The position numbers and the translations under genes are program-made. The notes beneath the pieces were generated by a model. It was not told the origin of the DNA and did not search any database. It saw nothing but the letters and a program-made list of their open reading frames with translations. From Strongyloides papillosus (taxonomy: Eukaryota > Nematoda > Chromadorea > Rhabditida > Strongyloididae): 64,000 nucleotides of DNA. Below are positions 30,863 through 43,461 of this stretch, piece after piece. The first letter of the stretch is position 1, and each line of letters starts with the position of its first letter. The stretch lies in contig SRSI01000018.1 in the NCBI GenBank assembly GCA_005656395.1, forward strand, positions 186,001 through 250,000, written 5' to 3'.

Positions 30863-31965
30863 AAGCTTCCGTAGTAGTAGTAGCTATAAAGTCTTTTAAA
30901 TTTTTTATCTTATCAATATTCTCAGTACCAACTTTGAATATATTATGTCAAGGGGAAATTATTAAACTCTATAATTGATCTAACCATAATTTTTCATACG
31001 TAAATCAATTTTATTTTTTCCTAAAAAACTATTTATAGCCATTAGATACTAATTTATGCAATCACCATAAGTTACCATAATTTTTAAACAATTTATTTTT
31101 TAGTTAAATAAGTTCTTCGAAACTTTTATTATACATTTTTTAAAGCATCTTACAAACATAAAAATATTTTATACTTAGGTTTGAATAACTTAATGATGTA
31201 AATTATTTTATTTTCATAAAATCATGAAAATATTAGATGCTTTAAAACTACAGAGTCATTTTAAAAATTATCATTAAATAATATTAACCTTTCTTTATCA
31301 AAAGCATCAAAAATTCTAATTGTTGAACATAAATGTTCATCATAGTTTCCAAATATTTTTTGCACTTTTGTGATATCAAATTCAACAACTATGAAAAATT
31401 TATTTTTAACACCTCCATAAAAGTTTTATAATTTACTTATAGCATCCTCTTTAGTAGGAATTTCCAATGCATTATAATCCTATGCATATTTTTTGAAAAA
31501 GTAAATGGTTAACAAAGGATAATTATGTCTAATAAAAATAAATAGTTATTAATTATAAGAATTTTAACAAAACATTCATTCAATAAAGAAAATACACTAA
31601 GAGAATATAAAAGACGTTTGAAAAAAGTAATATAGTAAATTTAGATTTTTTAGTATAACATTCCCCCTCCTTTTTAAGTTGAAAAATACCAATTAGGATA
31701 CATCAAGGAAAGTTTGTTTTGCTTATAATGAAATTTTACAGCTTAATATACTAAAAAACAGATTTCTTAATGTAAAGCAAAGTTTTTAGTGTTATTCTTT
31801 TTCAAAAATTAGATTCTCTCTGACAACACACCTCTTATGATAAAACTTTACTAACTTAACATATTTTGAGCGTTACAAAGTGTCAAGAAATTTCTTAAAT
31901 GTTTTCTTAAAAAATTTTTAACTTCCAAAGAATTTATCTTGATCAAGTTTACCATCAATGCCTTT
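30863..31965 (-). pseudogene. Decayed protein gene, unidentified, minus strand
   Basis: Three protein-like stretches lie in order on the minus strand. Bases 31965-31792 read KGIDGKLDQDKFFG, then KFFKKTFKKFLDTL, then RSKYVKLVKFYHKRCVVREN, with two stops in 58 codons. Bases 31479-31261 read DYNALEIPTKEDAISKL, then NFYGGVKNKFFIVVEFDITK, VQKIFGNYDEHLCSTIRIFD, with one internal stop in 73 codons. Around 30935-30863 is VGTENIDKIKNLKDFIATTT. The few stops in otherwise clean frames indicate a gene that died fairly recently, or exons with read-through introns. Family unknown. It is on the same strand as the relic at 22733-23483. Confidence 0.45.
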
Positions 31966-34900
31966 AATATTTTATTTAAAAAATCATTGTTTAAAGCTGA
32001 TTTATCATGCACAAGCGCTCAGGAACTTGATTGTTATTCAAATCCCTAGATATATTTTGTTGTAATGTTTTCTCAAAATGTCATATAACTAAAAAAATAA
32101 TTATTATATTTTAAAAAAATGGAGGAATAAGATGTATTGAAAGAAAACGATTAATCTACAATAACACCAATTAGTTCATTAAAAAATATGCAATATCTAG
32201 AAAATTTAAATAAATAAATTATATTAACAATGAATACTATTAATAAAAATATATGATAAAAATAACAATCTCAGTAAGCTACATGTTCATTTAAAAATAT
32301 TTAAATATAATTGTACTAATAGTTAAAAAATTTCTTAAAGTTTTATAACTAAAAATAGCGTTTAGAGAAAAGTCTAAATTAAATTTTAAAATATTTGGCA
32401 TCTATTGTTATGAAAACAAAGAAAGCATAAGGTTTTATGATATGAGTTAGTACAATAGACTAAATAGATAAGAAAGTTTTATGGTGCTTAAAGGTGTTTT
32501 TAGTTGTTTACCTATATATAATGTAACATAAGATTGAGTGTGCAAAAATATTATGTATTGAAAAAAACTTAATGTTTAAACTTTTTCTTAACTATTTATG
32601 TACTGGAAAAATATTCATTTATAGCAATTAATAAGACTGATATCAAATGGGAAGTCTCTATTAAAATTATAAAAAAAATTAATAAAGTGAGTATAACATT
32701 GTAAATTAAAAAAAATAATTATCTATTTTTTTATAAATTATTATTGTATCTGTGAGATTAAATTAACACCTTTAAAAATTTTTATCAAGTTCATTATTGA
32801 TAATCTTCAGCATGTTTTTTAAAAAATGTAACTAGTCATCAAAAGCAGTTTAAATTACACTAAATTACGTTTTTCAATGTAAACGTTTTTGCAACTCTTC
32901 TTAATAAAAAATTCTATTTTTGTCTAAGAAGGATTCTTTGATTCACATGTAAATACAAATAGGAAGAAGTTGTTTCAACAATTTAAAACATTATTTGTTT
33001 AAAAAAAACAATTTTAATAAAAGTAATATAAAATGATAATAAAATAACGCAAAAAAATTAAGCATATTGTAATCCAACAAGCTCATGGAAGACTCTAAAA
33101 ACTCAAAAAAATTACACATATAATTTAGTTTTTCGATGTATAACTTTTATTTGAATATAAGTGACATAAGATAAGACTATAATAGAAATTTAATATTTCT
33201 AAATATAACACATTTTTATAATTATATTTATTGACTGACATCTTCGATTTATATTTCTATTAAAAGATTTATACAAATCCGTTTAAGCCTTACAAAAATT
33301 TTGCTAAATAATTTATTTTTACTCATTAAATGTTGCATTTCAAACATTGACAATTTAAAAAAAAATTTAATTTTACAATAATATAAGGAGATGCAAGGAA
33401 ATTTTTCTATAAAATAATGATTATGTAAAAAATACTAATAAATTATATAAAAGTATTCATAAAATCGTTTCTTTAGAAGTTTATGTAATAAAAATTATTA
33501 AAGTTTTATTAATCATTTGTAAACAAAAATGTAGTAATTTGCAAATTAGAATGTACTTTTAATAATATTATTTTATATCATTAATGTTAGAAAAATAATA
33601 TTTGCATTTTACACTTTGAAAAAATATGAAATTAATAATATTTGTCTACTTATAACTTCCTTCAAATCAAATTGAAATTAATGGTACTATGACTATTCAG
33701 TAGAGTTTTTTTTCTTCAATCAAAATAACAATTAAATATTACTTACAAATTATCCAATTAAAAACTGTTAGGAAAAAAACTCAAAATTTTAATAAAAATT
33801 GTGATTATTTTGACAAAAATCTGATATATACATTTGACATCTATATTCATGATATGCTATAAAGAGATATAAAAAACTATATTTTTTATAAAAAATGGTA
33901 AGATATAAAGCAATAACATCTTTAAAGTGTAGAAATATAAATGTGCTAGATTCTATACATCTAAATGCTTTATGGATATGAAAGGAGGTTACATTCAAAA
34001 TTAGATAATATTCTTATATAATTAAGAATAAATAAACGCATAATTGTTTGAAATAATTACAATTTTTGTTAAATTTAAAAAAGTATTATGTTTTTCATTC
34101 ATTTTGTCACACTTTGTTGTTAATAATACTTTTTTATATTTTAAGTTAACTAAAAATAAAAATTTGATTTAAATATTCTTAAGTTATAATAAATTATATT
34201 AATTAAAGAAATAAAACTTGTTTGGTATTTTTTTAATTTTAAATTAAATTTTTTAGTTTATGTATGATGCAACTAATTTAATAAAACTATGTATAACAGA
34301 TGAAGAAATTTTGAAAAAAAACTGAAGTGTTGAATAGAACTTCATTTACAGAGTGAATAAACGTGAATAGCTTTTAAAACATGTAGTTATTAGAGACAAA
34401 TTAAAGTAAAAATTAGTAATCAACTTATACACCATTTTGATAGACTTGCTGATATTAGTTTTAAAAATGATATAAAAAGCAATAATAACAATTGAGATTT
34501 TTGAATATTAATCATTATGTGAGAAAAGTTTTTTTCTTGTAAAGTAAAGAAAATTTTTAAAATAAATATGATAACATACAAAAAAGACCCATATAAATAT
34601 AAAATGTAGTAACTTTGTCTCGCTTGATATGATTCAAATTTCTTTAACTAGTGACTGATTTCATTGTAATTATTTTGCATATAAAGATTAGAGTTTTAAT
34701 TAAGAATTTATTAGAATAAGTTGCCATCTTTCTATGATGTTATTTTTATCTTAGAACATAATTTGTTTTCTACAATACATTTCAAAATACTAGATTGGAA
34801 ATTAATTTCTAATAATATTGGTTTTCTTTATAATTTCTATGAAATATTTTAATTTCTAAAATTTATTTTGTTAGCAGATTTTTATAAAGAATGATTGTTA

Positions 34901-35426
34901 AAACGCTTACAACTTCACACAAAATAAACTTCTAATAATTTAATTTAAAATCTATTATAGAAAACAAATTGAACTCTAAGGTGAGCATAATATCATGAAA
35001 AATATGAAGATTAAATAAAAGTAACATAACTTCAAAATGTCGTATAGACAAATTTTTGTAAAAAACATAGCAAAATTTTGTACGACAAACTGATATTTTG
35101 TGTAGTTTACAATATTTTTGCTGTCACATGATATTCTTAAAATTCGGATAGAATTTTATTTTTTGAATGGGTGGAACATTTTTTAACATTTCATCAACAT
35201 TTGTCAAAATTTGTCCTTTCTATTATTCAAAGTTGTTTATGAAAAAATGTTCAACAATTAAACCTTCAAATTTCTGTAAAAATAATTTTTTTTTTTAATT
35301 TTTACAGTTTTTTTGTAGTTTTTAGTTTGCTTTAACTTAACAAAATTTATCATTTTTTAATTGACTTAAACTTAATTTATTAAACATTTAAACAATAGTT
35401 AGAAAAAAACATGTTAAAATATTAGT
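31966..35426. other. AT-rich gene desert
   Basis: About 3.5 kb. The part near 32000-32060 may extend the upstream relic (NNNQVPERL on the minus strand). The rest shows only short frames. The minus-strand open frame 33789-33998 is low-complexity and unsupported. Confidence 0.35.
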
Positions 35427-37500
35427 ATATAAGGTAGCCCGCTTAAGGCTTTTCAGATATTCACATATATAACTCTGCTTAATTTAAAAATGAAAATGTA
35501 GTAATACAACTATTTTGTAGCCAAGATACATACCGACTTTTGCAAATTGTAGTGAGAAATTTTGGCTATGTTCAGAGTTATTATTCTTCAAAACTAACGT
35601 ATAATTTTGTATCTTAAATAAATGAAATTTTTTTACATCGGAAGATACCTTTATGATTGCGTGTGATTATGAAAAAGTAAGTTCATTTTTACATGTTCCT
35701 AAAATATCATAACTATAAAGAATGGCCCACGTAAGACATTCCAGATATTTTTATATACAACTCCATTTATTCTTGAACAAAAATGTAATGTTATAACAAT
35801 TTGTAACTAACATACATATTATTCTAGTTTTATAAGCTTCATAAAGAAATCTGGATTCGTTCGGTGTTGGAGATTTTCAAAATTTAGGTTCAATTTTTAA
35901 ATTTCAATTAGCGTTACTTTTTATATGGAAAGATTTTTTTTATGATTATTGCTTATGATGAAATAGTAAAGAGTAAAAAATAAAACTGTTCTTGTAACGT
36001 AATCTAATTATCATCGAAAAAACTAGTATATAAGTTTTATGTGTCTTCTAAATTTTATTTATCTAGTTTTAAGCTTGCTTAACATTGTTTTTTTTATTCA
36101 AAATTTAATCTTTTTTTAGTTCTAGTAACGTGTGGAGGATGTTCTAGAAACGTGTGTAAAGAGATATTAAAAATAGTAATATTTATACAATAGAAAGTAA
36201 GTAACAATGAGATTTTAAAAAATAAATAAAATTTAGGTGTCCACTATTTTTGTAACTCTTGTTTATTGTTTATAAAAGTTTTCTACTATTTTGTATATGC
36301 GCACCAATAAAACTTCTATAAAATTTTACTTTATTATAAAGAAGTAACTTCTTTTCTATCTATTCTTAAGATATCACGAACATATAGGTCTAACAATTTA
36401 AAGTAATTCTTTAACAAAAAAAATTATGAATTTTTTTAAAACTTTTTATGAGTTATTTTTCAAGAAGTTTTTATAACATTTTAATTCAGAAAATAGGTAC
36501 TCATGCAACTGTCATAATATCATTAAATATACTTGATTTTTAAGGAAATTAAAAATTTGTCTAAGATCACATTATCATACTTTTAAAAACATAATAGTTG
36601 TATTTCCAACATTAAAAAAATATCGAACTGAATATTATTATAATTACTTACATGTGTTAATTAACGTAATATTACTCATTTGTTCATATATTGTCTAATA
36701 AACTGCAATATCTTTTATTACCCAAACTTTTTAAAAAGTAATTGTTTCAATATTTTTACATTATTTGCTACCACATCATACTATTTTGCATAGCTATTAC
36801 TCTAAAGAAACATTATTACCTATCATTTTAAAATATCGTATATTTAATTCTATTTTCATACCCCTCTTTGTTTGAAATACGAAAAGTTAATAATCAAAAA
36901 TATGATAATATCGTTAATATTTTTGTTAATAAACATTATTAATGGTAAAAAATTAAATAAATTTGCACACTTTCTCAAATTGCTAGAAATATTATGAAAA
37001 TAGTCAATATTTAACTAATCATAACTTTTTTCAAATTTAATTGTAGTAAATGTTATTATACTCATTCGATATATATTTATTTACTCTATAAGAATAGTAA
37101 GAGCGTATTTTCAAAAATTATCTTATCGAAATATTATCTTTAAAAATAATTAAAATATCAAAAAAATTTATGGTTATTTTTTATACCAGAAAATTCAAAA
37201 TAGTTTTTGGGTTTTTACTTTCATGATATTTTAAAAATAGATAAAATCTGCTCTTTTATAATCGGCAACGATCATAAAACATCTTTTCTTATAAAAAAGT
37301 TATATTAATTTGAATTTGAAAAATGCACATAAATTTTGAAAATTTATAATTTTTGCTCAGAATTTAAATTTAATTTTGAGCCTGTAGAATAATAACGCTA
37401 TATTTCTTGGCTACAAAATAGTTATACTGATACATGTATATTCCAAGAATATCTAAAATTATGTATACAAATATCTAAAAAGCTTTTGACGGAAAATATT
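35427..37500. mobile_element. Decayed long-inverted-repeat element, same family as 39588-41041
   Basis: The left part (GGTAGCCCGCTTAAGGCTTT, CATATATAACTCTGC, AACTATTTTGTAGCCAAGAT) and a second, similar start at 35718 (AATGGCCCACGTAAGACATT) face a right part at about 37250-37500. The reverse of the right part contains AGATATT, TAACTATTTTGTAGCCAAGA and TTCAAAATTTATGTGCATTT in matching order. The two left starts suggest one copy inserted into or duplicated within another. No coding sequence. Confidence 0.5.
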
Positions 37501-38287
37501 ATATTTTTGTTTATTATATGGAACCATTTAAAATATGTTTATTATTTTAAGAAGACTAGAAAAAGATAGAATGAAAAATTAATTTTTAGATTTAATTTTT
37601 TATGATTTAATTTGATAAGAAATAAATAATAATATATATTATTTGAATAGCAATTACTAATGATCAAGATAGTTAAATTATTTTTGTGTCAAATTCGATA
37701 ACGTGTATGATAAAGTCAACGAAGTTTTAAAGTGCTATAAATTTAAAATAAATATGAAGGTTCTACAAACCATAAACTGATTGCTTTGAAAACCAATCTT
37801 CAATTTTAAAACGAAGGATAAAATGTAGATCTCTAATAAATTACTTTAAAATATTTCACTTATTTGGTCTCAATTTTATTTTATTATGCAAGCTACCTAC
37901 TTGTCTCAAACATTAATATGCTAAACACATATTAATTTAATTTTCGTATATTTATAATTTACTTTTTGTTTTAAATTTAAATGTGGTTGCATATCAGTTG
38001 AACAAAAGCATTATTATATATTATAGCTTATTGTTTATTCTTTTTTTGTTACAATTTAATACTAAATAAAATCTTATAAATTTTACTTTTTTAAAAAAAA
38101 ATTTAATTACTATAATGTTAAAATTTTTTTAATCTACAGTAAAAATAATATCAATATTTATTTTAAATCATATTTGTTGTTTTTTGATTCTTTAAAAATT
38201 AAATGTTTATTTTCCAATAATTTTGCATGGTAATTTTGGTATTTAAAGGAATTTTATTTTAAAAATATTAGAGTAAAATATTTAAAA
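37501..38287. other. AT-rich upstream region of the eight-cysteine gene
   Basis: No gene is seen. A TATTTAAAAATG context directly precedes the start codon of the next gene, and TTTAAAG at about 38240 could be its TATA-type element. Confidence 0.3.
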
Positions 38288-38746
38288 ATGAAGGTTTTTA
38301 TAACATTATCTATAATTATTTCAATATCTAAATATATTTTATCGCAATATATGTGCACATATGTTGTTGATGTATTCACTCACTGTAGTTGTGGAAACGA
38401 TAAAGTTGTAGTCAAAATAATAAATTATCAGCAACCAAAGGTACATTTTCCAGAATTAAAACAAACAAGATGTCATGATTATCCACACAGAGTTAAAGCT
38501 GCCGGCGTAACATGTTTATCACGAGGTAAATAAAATAAATAGAAAAAATAATTAATTTATCTGATAGTTACTATTGTTCAAATTCAACATACATGTAATG
38601 ACAAGACCGTAAAATTGGATATTAATAATACTAATTGTAAAACAACTGATACATTAAGCGGCGGTAGGTATGGATTTGATTGTTATGAACCTCAGTATGA
38701 TAGAAGGAATGTAGAATATAGTCCACGGTCAAACAAATTTAGTTAG
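38288..38746 (+). CDS. Small secreted eight-cysteine protein, 138 aa, two exons
   Basis: Exon 1 is 38288-38525 and exon 2 is 38568-38746, with a 42-nt intron 38526-38567 (GTAAAT...TGATAG) in the style of the other genes here. Joining G|TT keeps one frame, whereas reading on gives an immediate stop. The N-terminus is a signal peptide (MKVFITLSIIISISKYILSQ). Mature cysteines are at residues 23, 33, 35, 62, 76, 89, 103 and 118, an even number suited to four disulfides. The C-terminal ~20 residues are polar and disordered-looking. AATAAA is at 38861-38866. The layout fits a small secreted domain protein such as an effector, inhibitor or transthyretin-like fold, but no family signature is clear. 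Confidence 0.75.
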
Positions 38747-38985
38747 AAAACAAAGTTTTTTCATAATAAATTATTTTGCTTTTTAAATAATAACTATAAA
38801 AAGTTAGAATTTTCATATATTTTAAATTTTTCTATAATCATTATTTTGTAATAATATTTTAATAAATTAATTTAAATATTTTATCATTTTCAACTAATAA
38901 ATATCTAGAAATTTTGTCAATGATAAAATACAGTAGTAATTATAATATACTTTTGGTGAAATTTGAGAAGTAGGGCACAAAACAC

Positions 38986-39363
38986 AAGTAAATAGGTAAA
39001 ATAAGATTTAATATTTTTCGCTTTAAAAACATTTGTAATTTTAGTGCTTGCCTCCAGGAGTTATAGGATTAACATATAAGGATCGCGTTTATCAAAGAGT
39101 TGTCACTTTAATTTTCATGACATAATATTGTAATTGTTTTCACTAAATGTAATCAATTTATTTTTAGGTAGTTAAGTTACACTACAGTGCCTTCTAAGTT
39201 TGTTATATTTTGTGAATCTTAAGCTATAGAAATCGTAAGTCAAAACCCTTTGTTATTCTATAACTCTTACAGGTGACCGCGATTTTTTTATTGTTTAATT
39301 GTAACCGGTTTTGTACTTCCCTCAAAAATAGAGTCTACTAGTAAATATCTTATAAATTTTTAC
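38986..39363. repeat. Dispersed ~380-bp repeat with inverted motifs, copy B
   Basis: This is the partner of 21712-22093. It keeps GCCTCCAGGAGTTATA (about 39051), TTCATGACATAATATTG, AGGTAGTTA and TATAACTCTTACAGGTG (to about 39276), and it closes with TCTTATAAATTTTTACT. Confidence 0.6.
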
Positions 39364-39587
39364 TAATATATTATAAAGTTTATCAAAGCAGAAAAATAAG
39401 CAACTCAACATTATGAGAAAAGAAATCACGAGCCGATTTATAAAATTTTAATCCAGAAAAAGAATGATTGACAACTCTCCTTTCTTTGCATTTATACCGA
39501 AGAAAACACCAACATATCTTTTAAAGCGTCAAGCGATAAACATGAGGCTAACATTGTTCCTATACAATTAAAGTATAATTTAATATA

Positions 39588-41041
39588 CAGGGTGGCCTAC
39601 CTAGTTTTCCTTAATTATTTGCACATATAACTCTGCGCATAGATAAGCTATAAATATAGTATTATAGTCATTTTGTAGTTGAGATAAATATCATTTTAAT
39701 TCTATAGATTTTAAAACGAAATATTGATTCTGAACGGAGTTAAAGATCTTCAAAATTTAGATGCATTTTTCGATTTTCATTAAATGTAACTTTTTTACTT
39801 GAAAATATTTTTAATAGTTGTTGCAGATTCTGAAAGTACAAAGTCTTTTGTACTAATTTTTAAAATTTTATGAAGATTGAAGTCCAGCAACTATGGTTAG
39901 TTTTTAAATAAAACTTAACAATTTCGACTTTTGTTAAAATTTTTATGTTTTTTAAGAATAAAAGAATGATAAAAAATTGTTGCAAACGTTTTATCAATAT
40001 TCTGATAGAGTTAGCAAAGCTCTATCGACTGATTATAGTACTAATAAATTTGATTACGTTTGAAAAAAGTTATGAATAGTCAAATATTGACTATTTTTTA
40101 CAATCCTTCTAGTAGTAAAAGAAAATATGTCAACTTTTTCAAATTTTTGGATACAGACTATGTTTTATTTTTAAAAGTATTCAAAACATTGTCTAATTTT
40201 GATTATTACCTGCTCATATTTTAAAAATGGGGTACATAAGATTATGTGTGGATATACAAAAAATTTGAAAGATACGTAAAATTGTTCTTACAAGGTAACA
40301 ACTATAAAAAAATAGTATAAAATGATAGTTATTTGGTGTGGAAATATTGAAAAAATTATTTTCTTTTAAATTAAGGTGATTAAAAATATTTCAGTTTTTT
40401 AGACAATTTATAAACAAGTAAGTAATAATCTGTTAACTAATATGTATAAGTAGTGTTATAATTGCTAAAAGGATATTAAAAAGATCGAAAAAAAGTATTA
40501 TTTGTATTTTAATTTTTTAATAAAAATATCAGAAAGTGGTCTTTGACAAATCATAACCTTTTTTCAAATTCAACCGCTATGAACAGTCGTATATTTATTC
40601 AATAGAGCTTTGCTTGCTCAACCAAAGTTATAATAAAATATTTTTTAAAATTACTTAATTAAAATTTTATTCTTAAAAAACATCAAAATTTAAAAAAATT
40701 ATGGAATTTTTCACTTTTATTTAAAAATTAAACATTGTTGCTGGATTTCAATCTTCATAAAATTTTGTAAGTAGGTACAAAAGACTTTGTGCTTTTAGAA
40801 TCTGCATCAACAATAACAATATCTTTTCAAATAAAAAAGTTAAAATAATTAAAATTTGGAAAATAACCTAAATTTTGAAAGTTTAAAAATCCGCCCAGAA
40901 TCTACATTTCTTTATGTAGTATATAAATTTAAAATGATATGTATCTTAGCTACAAAATGATTATAACATTAAATTTTATAGCTTATTTTTACACAGATTT
41001 ATATGTGTAAATATCTAGAGAGTTCTATGCAAGCCATCCTG
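39588..41041. mobile_element. Foldback element with ~650-700 bp inverted arms, 1454 bp
   Basis: It begins CAGGGTGGCCTACC and ends GCAAGCCATCCTG, flanked by TATA on both sides (39584-39587 and 41042-41045). The arms match over most of their length: CATATAACTCTGCGC and its counterpart, ATAGTCATTTTGTAGTTGAG, GATTCTGAAAGTACAAAGTC, TTTTATGAAGATTGAAGTCC. A short unpaired centre near 40300 separates them. It has no open frame and is therefore non-autonomous. The CAGGGTG terminus occurs in several MITE groups; the exact superfamily is uncertain. Confidence 0.75.
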
Positions 41042-41379
41042 TATATAGTGTTTACAAAAACAAAAAAATTCTTACTCAAGAGACACAAAAAATGTCTTGA
41101 ACGAAGCAAGGCGTTATATTGTCGCCAAAAGTTTGGTTTTTTTTACAAAAATATATATATTTGGCACTTTAAAGTAATGTAAATTTATTTAATCTTGATA
41201 TTTTTTATGATATTTTATACTTATCTTAGAGTCTAACTTGTTTTTTAAAATAATTTATTAAAAGTCGATTTCGGGTAAAATTGTTAACGTATTAACAAAA
41301 AACACTAATCTAAATAGTTTAATAATAACAATAAATTTATAAAAGTTTATAACAATACCCAGTGCACAGCGGAAAATGA

Positions 41380-41466
41380 ATTCCGATGTCGGCGCCGCCT
41401 TCCGACATCGGAAAAGCCCTGCCGATGTCGGCGCCGACATCGGAAAGCCTGCCGACGTCGGTAAAA
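41380..41466. repeat. Left GC-rich palindrome cluster
   Basis: Tandem copies of GATGTCGGCGCCGACATCGG with spacers such as AAAGCCCTG and AAAGCCTG. One copy has CCGCCTTCC in place of the central arm. It is read-through ORF material only by accident (Ala/Pro/Ser-rich frames on the minus strand). Confidence 0.8.
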
Positions 41467-41734
41467 AACTTTGAAAATCAACCAATTAATAACTATAAAG
41501 GATTTTTTAGCTAAAGATTTTTATTATACTACAAACTTATAAATTAAAAATTTTTAAAAATCATTATTTTCTATTTTAAAGAAAAAATTGATTTAAAAAA
41601 TATAAACAACAATTTTATTGAAATTAATTAGACAATTAAAAGCACAATACTTAGAAAAATAACTGTCTAATTGGTCCTCGTGATCCCTAGTTATTTAAAT
41701 TACAAATTTATTTTACACCAAAAACCTTAATTAC

Positions 41735-41972
41735 AATAATAACAATAATAATAATAATACAGACATTAACTTATCTCCTACTTCTCGTGGAGGTTTATCT
41801 AATATTAGTACGTTAGTAAACAACTTAACACCTAAGCATAAAATTATAAATGTTAGTACAAGTTAAAAAATATCCTCATGATGACATAAGATCTTATACA
41901 TTATATACTCCTATTCTTAATGACACATTTACAGCTAACGTGGCAAGCACGTTTTACTCAAACAATAACAAT
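41735..41972 (+). pseudogene. Decayed coding segment inside the TA-flanked element
   Basis: One frame reads NNNNTDINLSPTSRGGLSNI and continues STLVNNLTPKHKIINV. A one-base shift near 41852 leads to VQVKKYPHDDIRSYTLYTPI and LNDTFTANVASTFYSN, stopping at TAA about 41970. It may be part of the element's own transposase gene, together with 43462-44234. Confidence 0.4.
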
Positions 41973-42379
41973 TAATTTTTTTATCGAAATATTCTTTCGA
42001 AAAAAATGTGGGTTTTTTTTTCATGTCATAAAGTGCCACATTTCTATTTCTTTTTGTCTTATCGTACGTTCTTGCATTAATCAAATGAATTCCTCAGGAA
42101 AGAAATCTAGAAAAATATGTATTTATATTTATAAAAATTTTTACTTATTTTCTTTTCTCAATTATTGTACGAGCTCTTAAGTATTAGCCTGTTTAACTAA
42201 AAATGTCGCTTTTTAATAGTCAATTCCAAAAAGGTATAACTTAGTCAAAAATTATTATTTTTATTTTAAGTAGGTATTGTTAGAGTCAAAATATTGTTGC
42301 CAAAGTAATACAAGTTTATTTATACCATTTTAAAAGAAATTCCGATCTCTGGAAACCAAAACTCTAATACGTTAGATTT

Positions 42380-43300
42380 CAGGTCACCAGATTTGGAAAA
42401 TAATTTCTCCTAAAATAACTCTCCATTTATTTGAACAAATGATAATCCATTGGAGACAGGTCTAGTGAATAAGAAAGATGTGGTAGAGTTTCATATTTTA
42501 ATTTGTTAAACTCCTGCACTGTGGCTTGTGAAACGTGAGGTCTAGCATTATTATGCAGGGATATTGAGCATCTTCTGTTGACCAAAGCAGACTTTAGAAC
42601 AGACAATTTCTGGTGCATTTCTTCTAGTTGTTTACAGTATCGGTTTGTAGTTATAGTTTTACCAGGATCGAAAAAGTTGTGATGGACGATTCTATCATAA
42701 TTTCATCAAATAGTTAAAAATACTTTCTTATTTGAATTTTCGAGTTTTAGGAAATTTTTAAGACCCTCATTTTTGCCTGTCCACTGTGGTGATCTTTAAC
42801 GGTTGTCAAACATGATCCATTTTCCACTGCACGTTCTAATTCTATTCAAAAATGGATCATTCCTGTTCCAAAGAATCTAAGAAGAACAAATTCTCATTGT
42901 CTTTGAATAACGGTCGAGAGTTAACTATGGAATATGTAAAAATCTATTTTTTTTCTTCTTATTTATAGCTCTTAAATAATAAGATACAATTTCAACACTG
43001 ACACCTAATTACCTCGAAAGCTCATAAACAATTGTTCTTGGGTTACACCTCACCATTCTTCTTAATTTTTCGTTCTCAAGAACACTTACTCTACCAGAAC
43101 CCTTTTTCCATTGAAGACTTATGTCGTCATCACGAAATTTCTGGGACCAACTTTGTATATTTCAGTTGTTAGTGGATCCTTAACCAAATGCTTTATTAAT
43201 TTCCTTGAAGTTTTAGCTGTTGTTTAGTTAAGTTTGAACTCGTACGATAAATTGGTCGAAAATTCATTTTTGACGCAACTTCTTTTTAAGGTGATAACAA
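42380..43300 (-). pseudogene. Mariner transposase remnant, minus strand
   Basis: The clean stretch at 42618-42427 reads MHQKLSVLKSALVNRRCSIS, then LHNNARPHVSQATVQEFNKL and ETLPHLSYSLDLSPMDYHLF. These are the catalytic HxxNARPH and YSPDLSPxDYHxF motifs of Hsmar1-type mariners. Upstream on the minus strand are VHHNFFDPGKTITTNRYCKQ and, further up, GSGRVSVLENEKLRRMV, in the expected order. Frameshifts and stops disable it. Terminal repeats were not found with confidence. It interrupts the host TA-flanked element. Confidence 0.75.
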
Positions 43301-43461
43301 CTTTAAATTAGTTGTCGACAACATGAAAAAAAATGATATTAATAGTTCTTGATTTGCTCTACAAGGTAGTATATACCTTGTAGCGATACGTGGACGTATA
43401 AGAAAAATATCATTGTTTGAAAATTGACCTTCATTTTAGTTAAATAGCTTTGTATTTTTAG

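Noticed and set aside
33789..33998. 69-codon minus-strand frame with several Cys and His
   Set aside because: Isolated, with no signal peptide, splice context or repeat; composition does not stand out enough.
41920..42180. 86-codon plus-strand frame
   Set aside because: It starts inside a decayed coding segment in another frame and continues into low-complexity sequence; no support.
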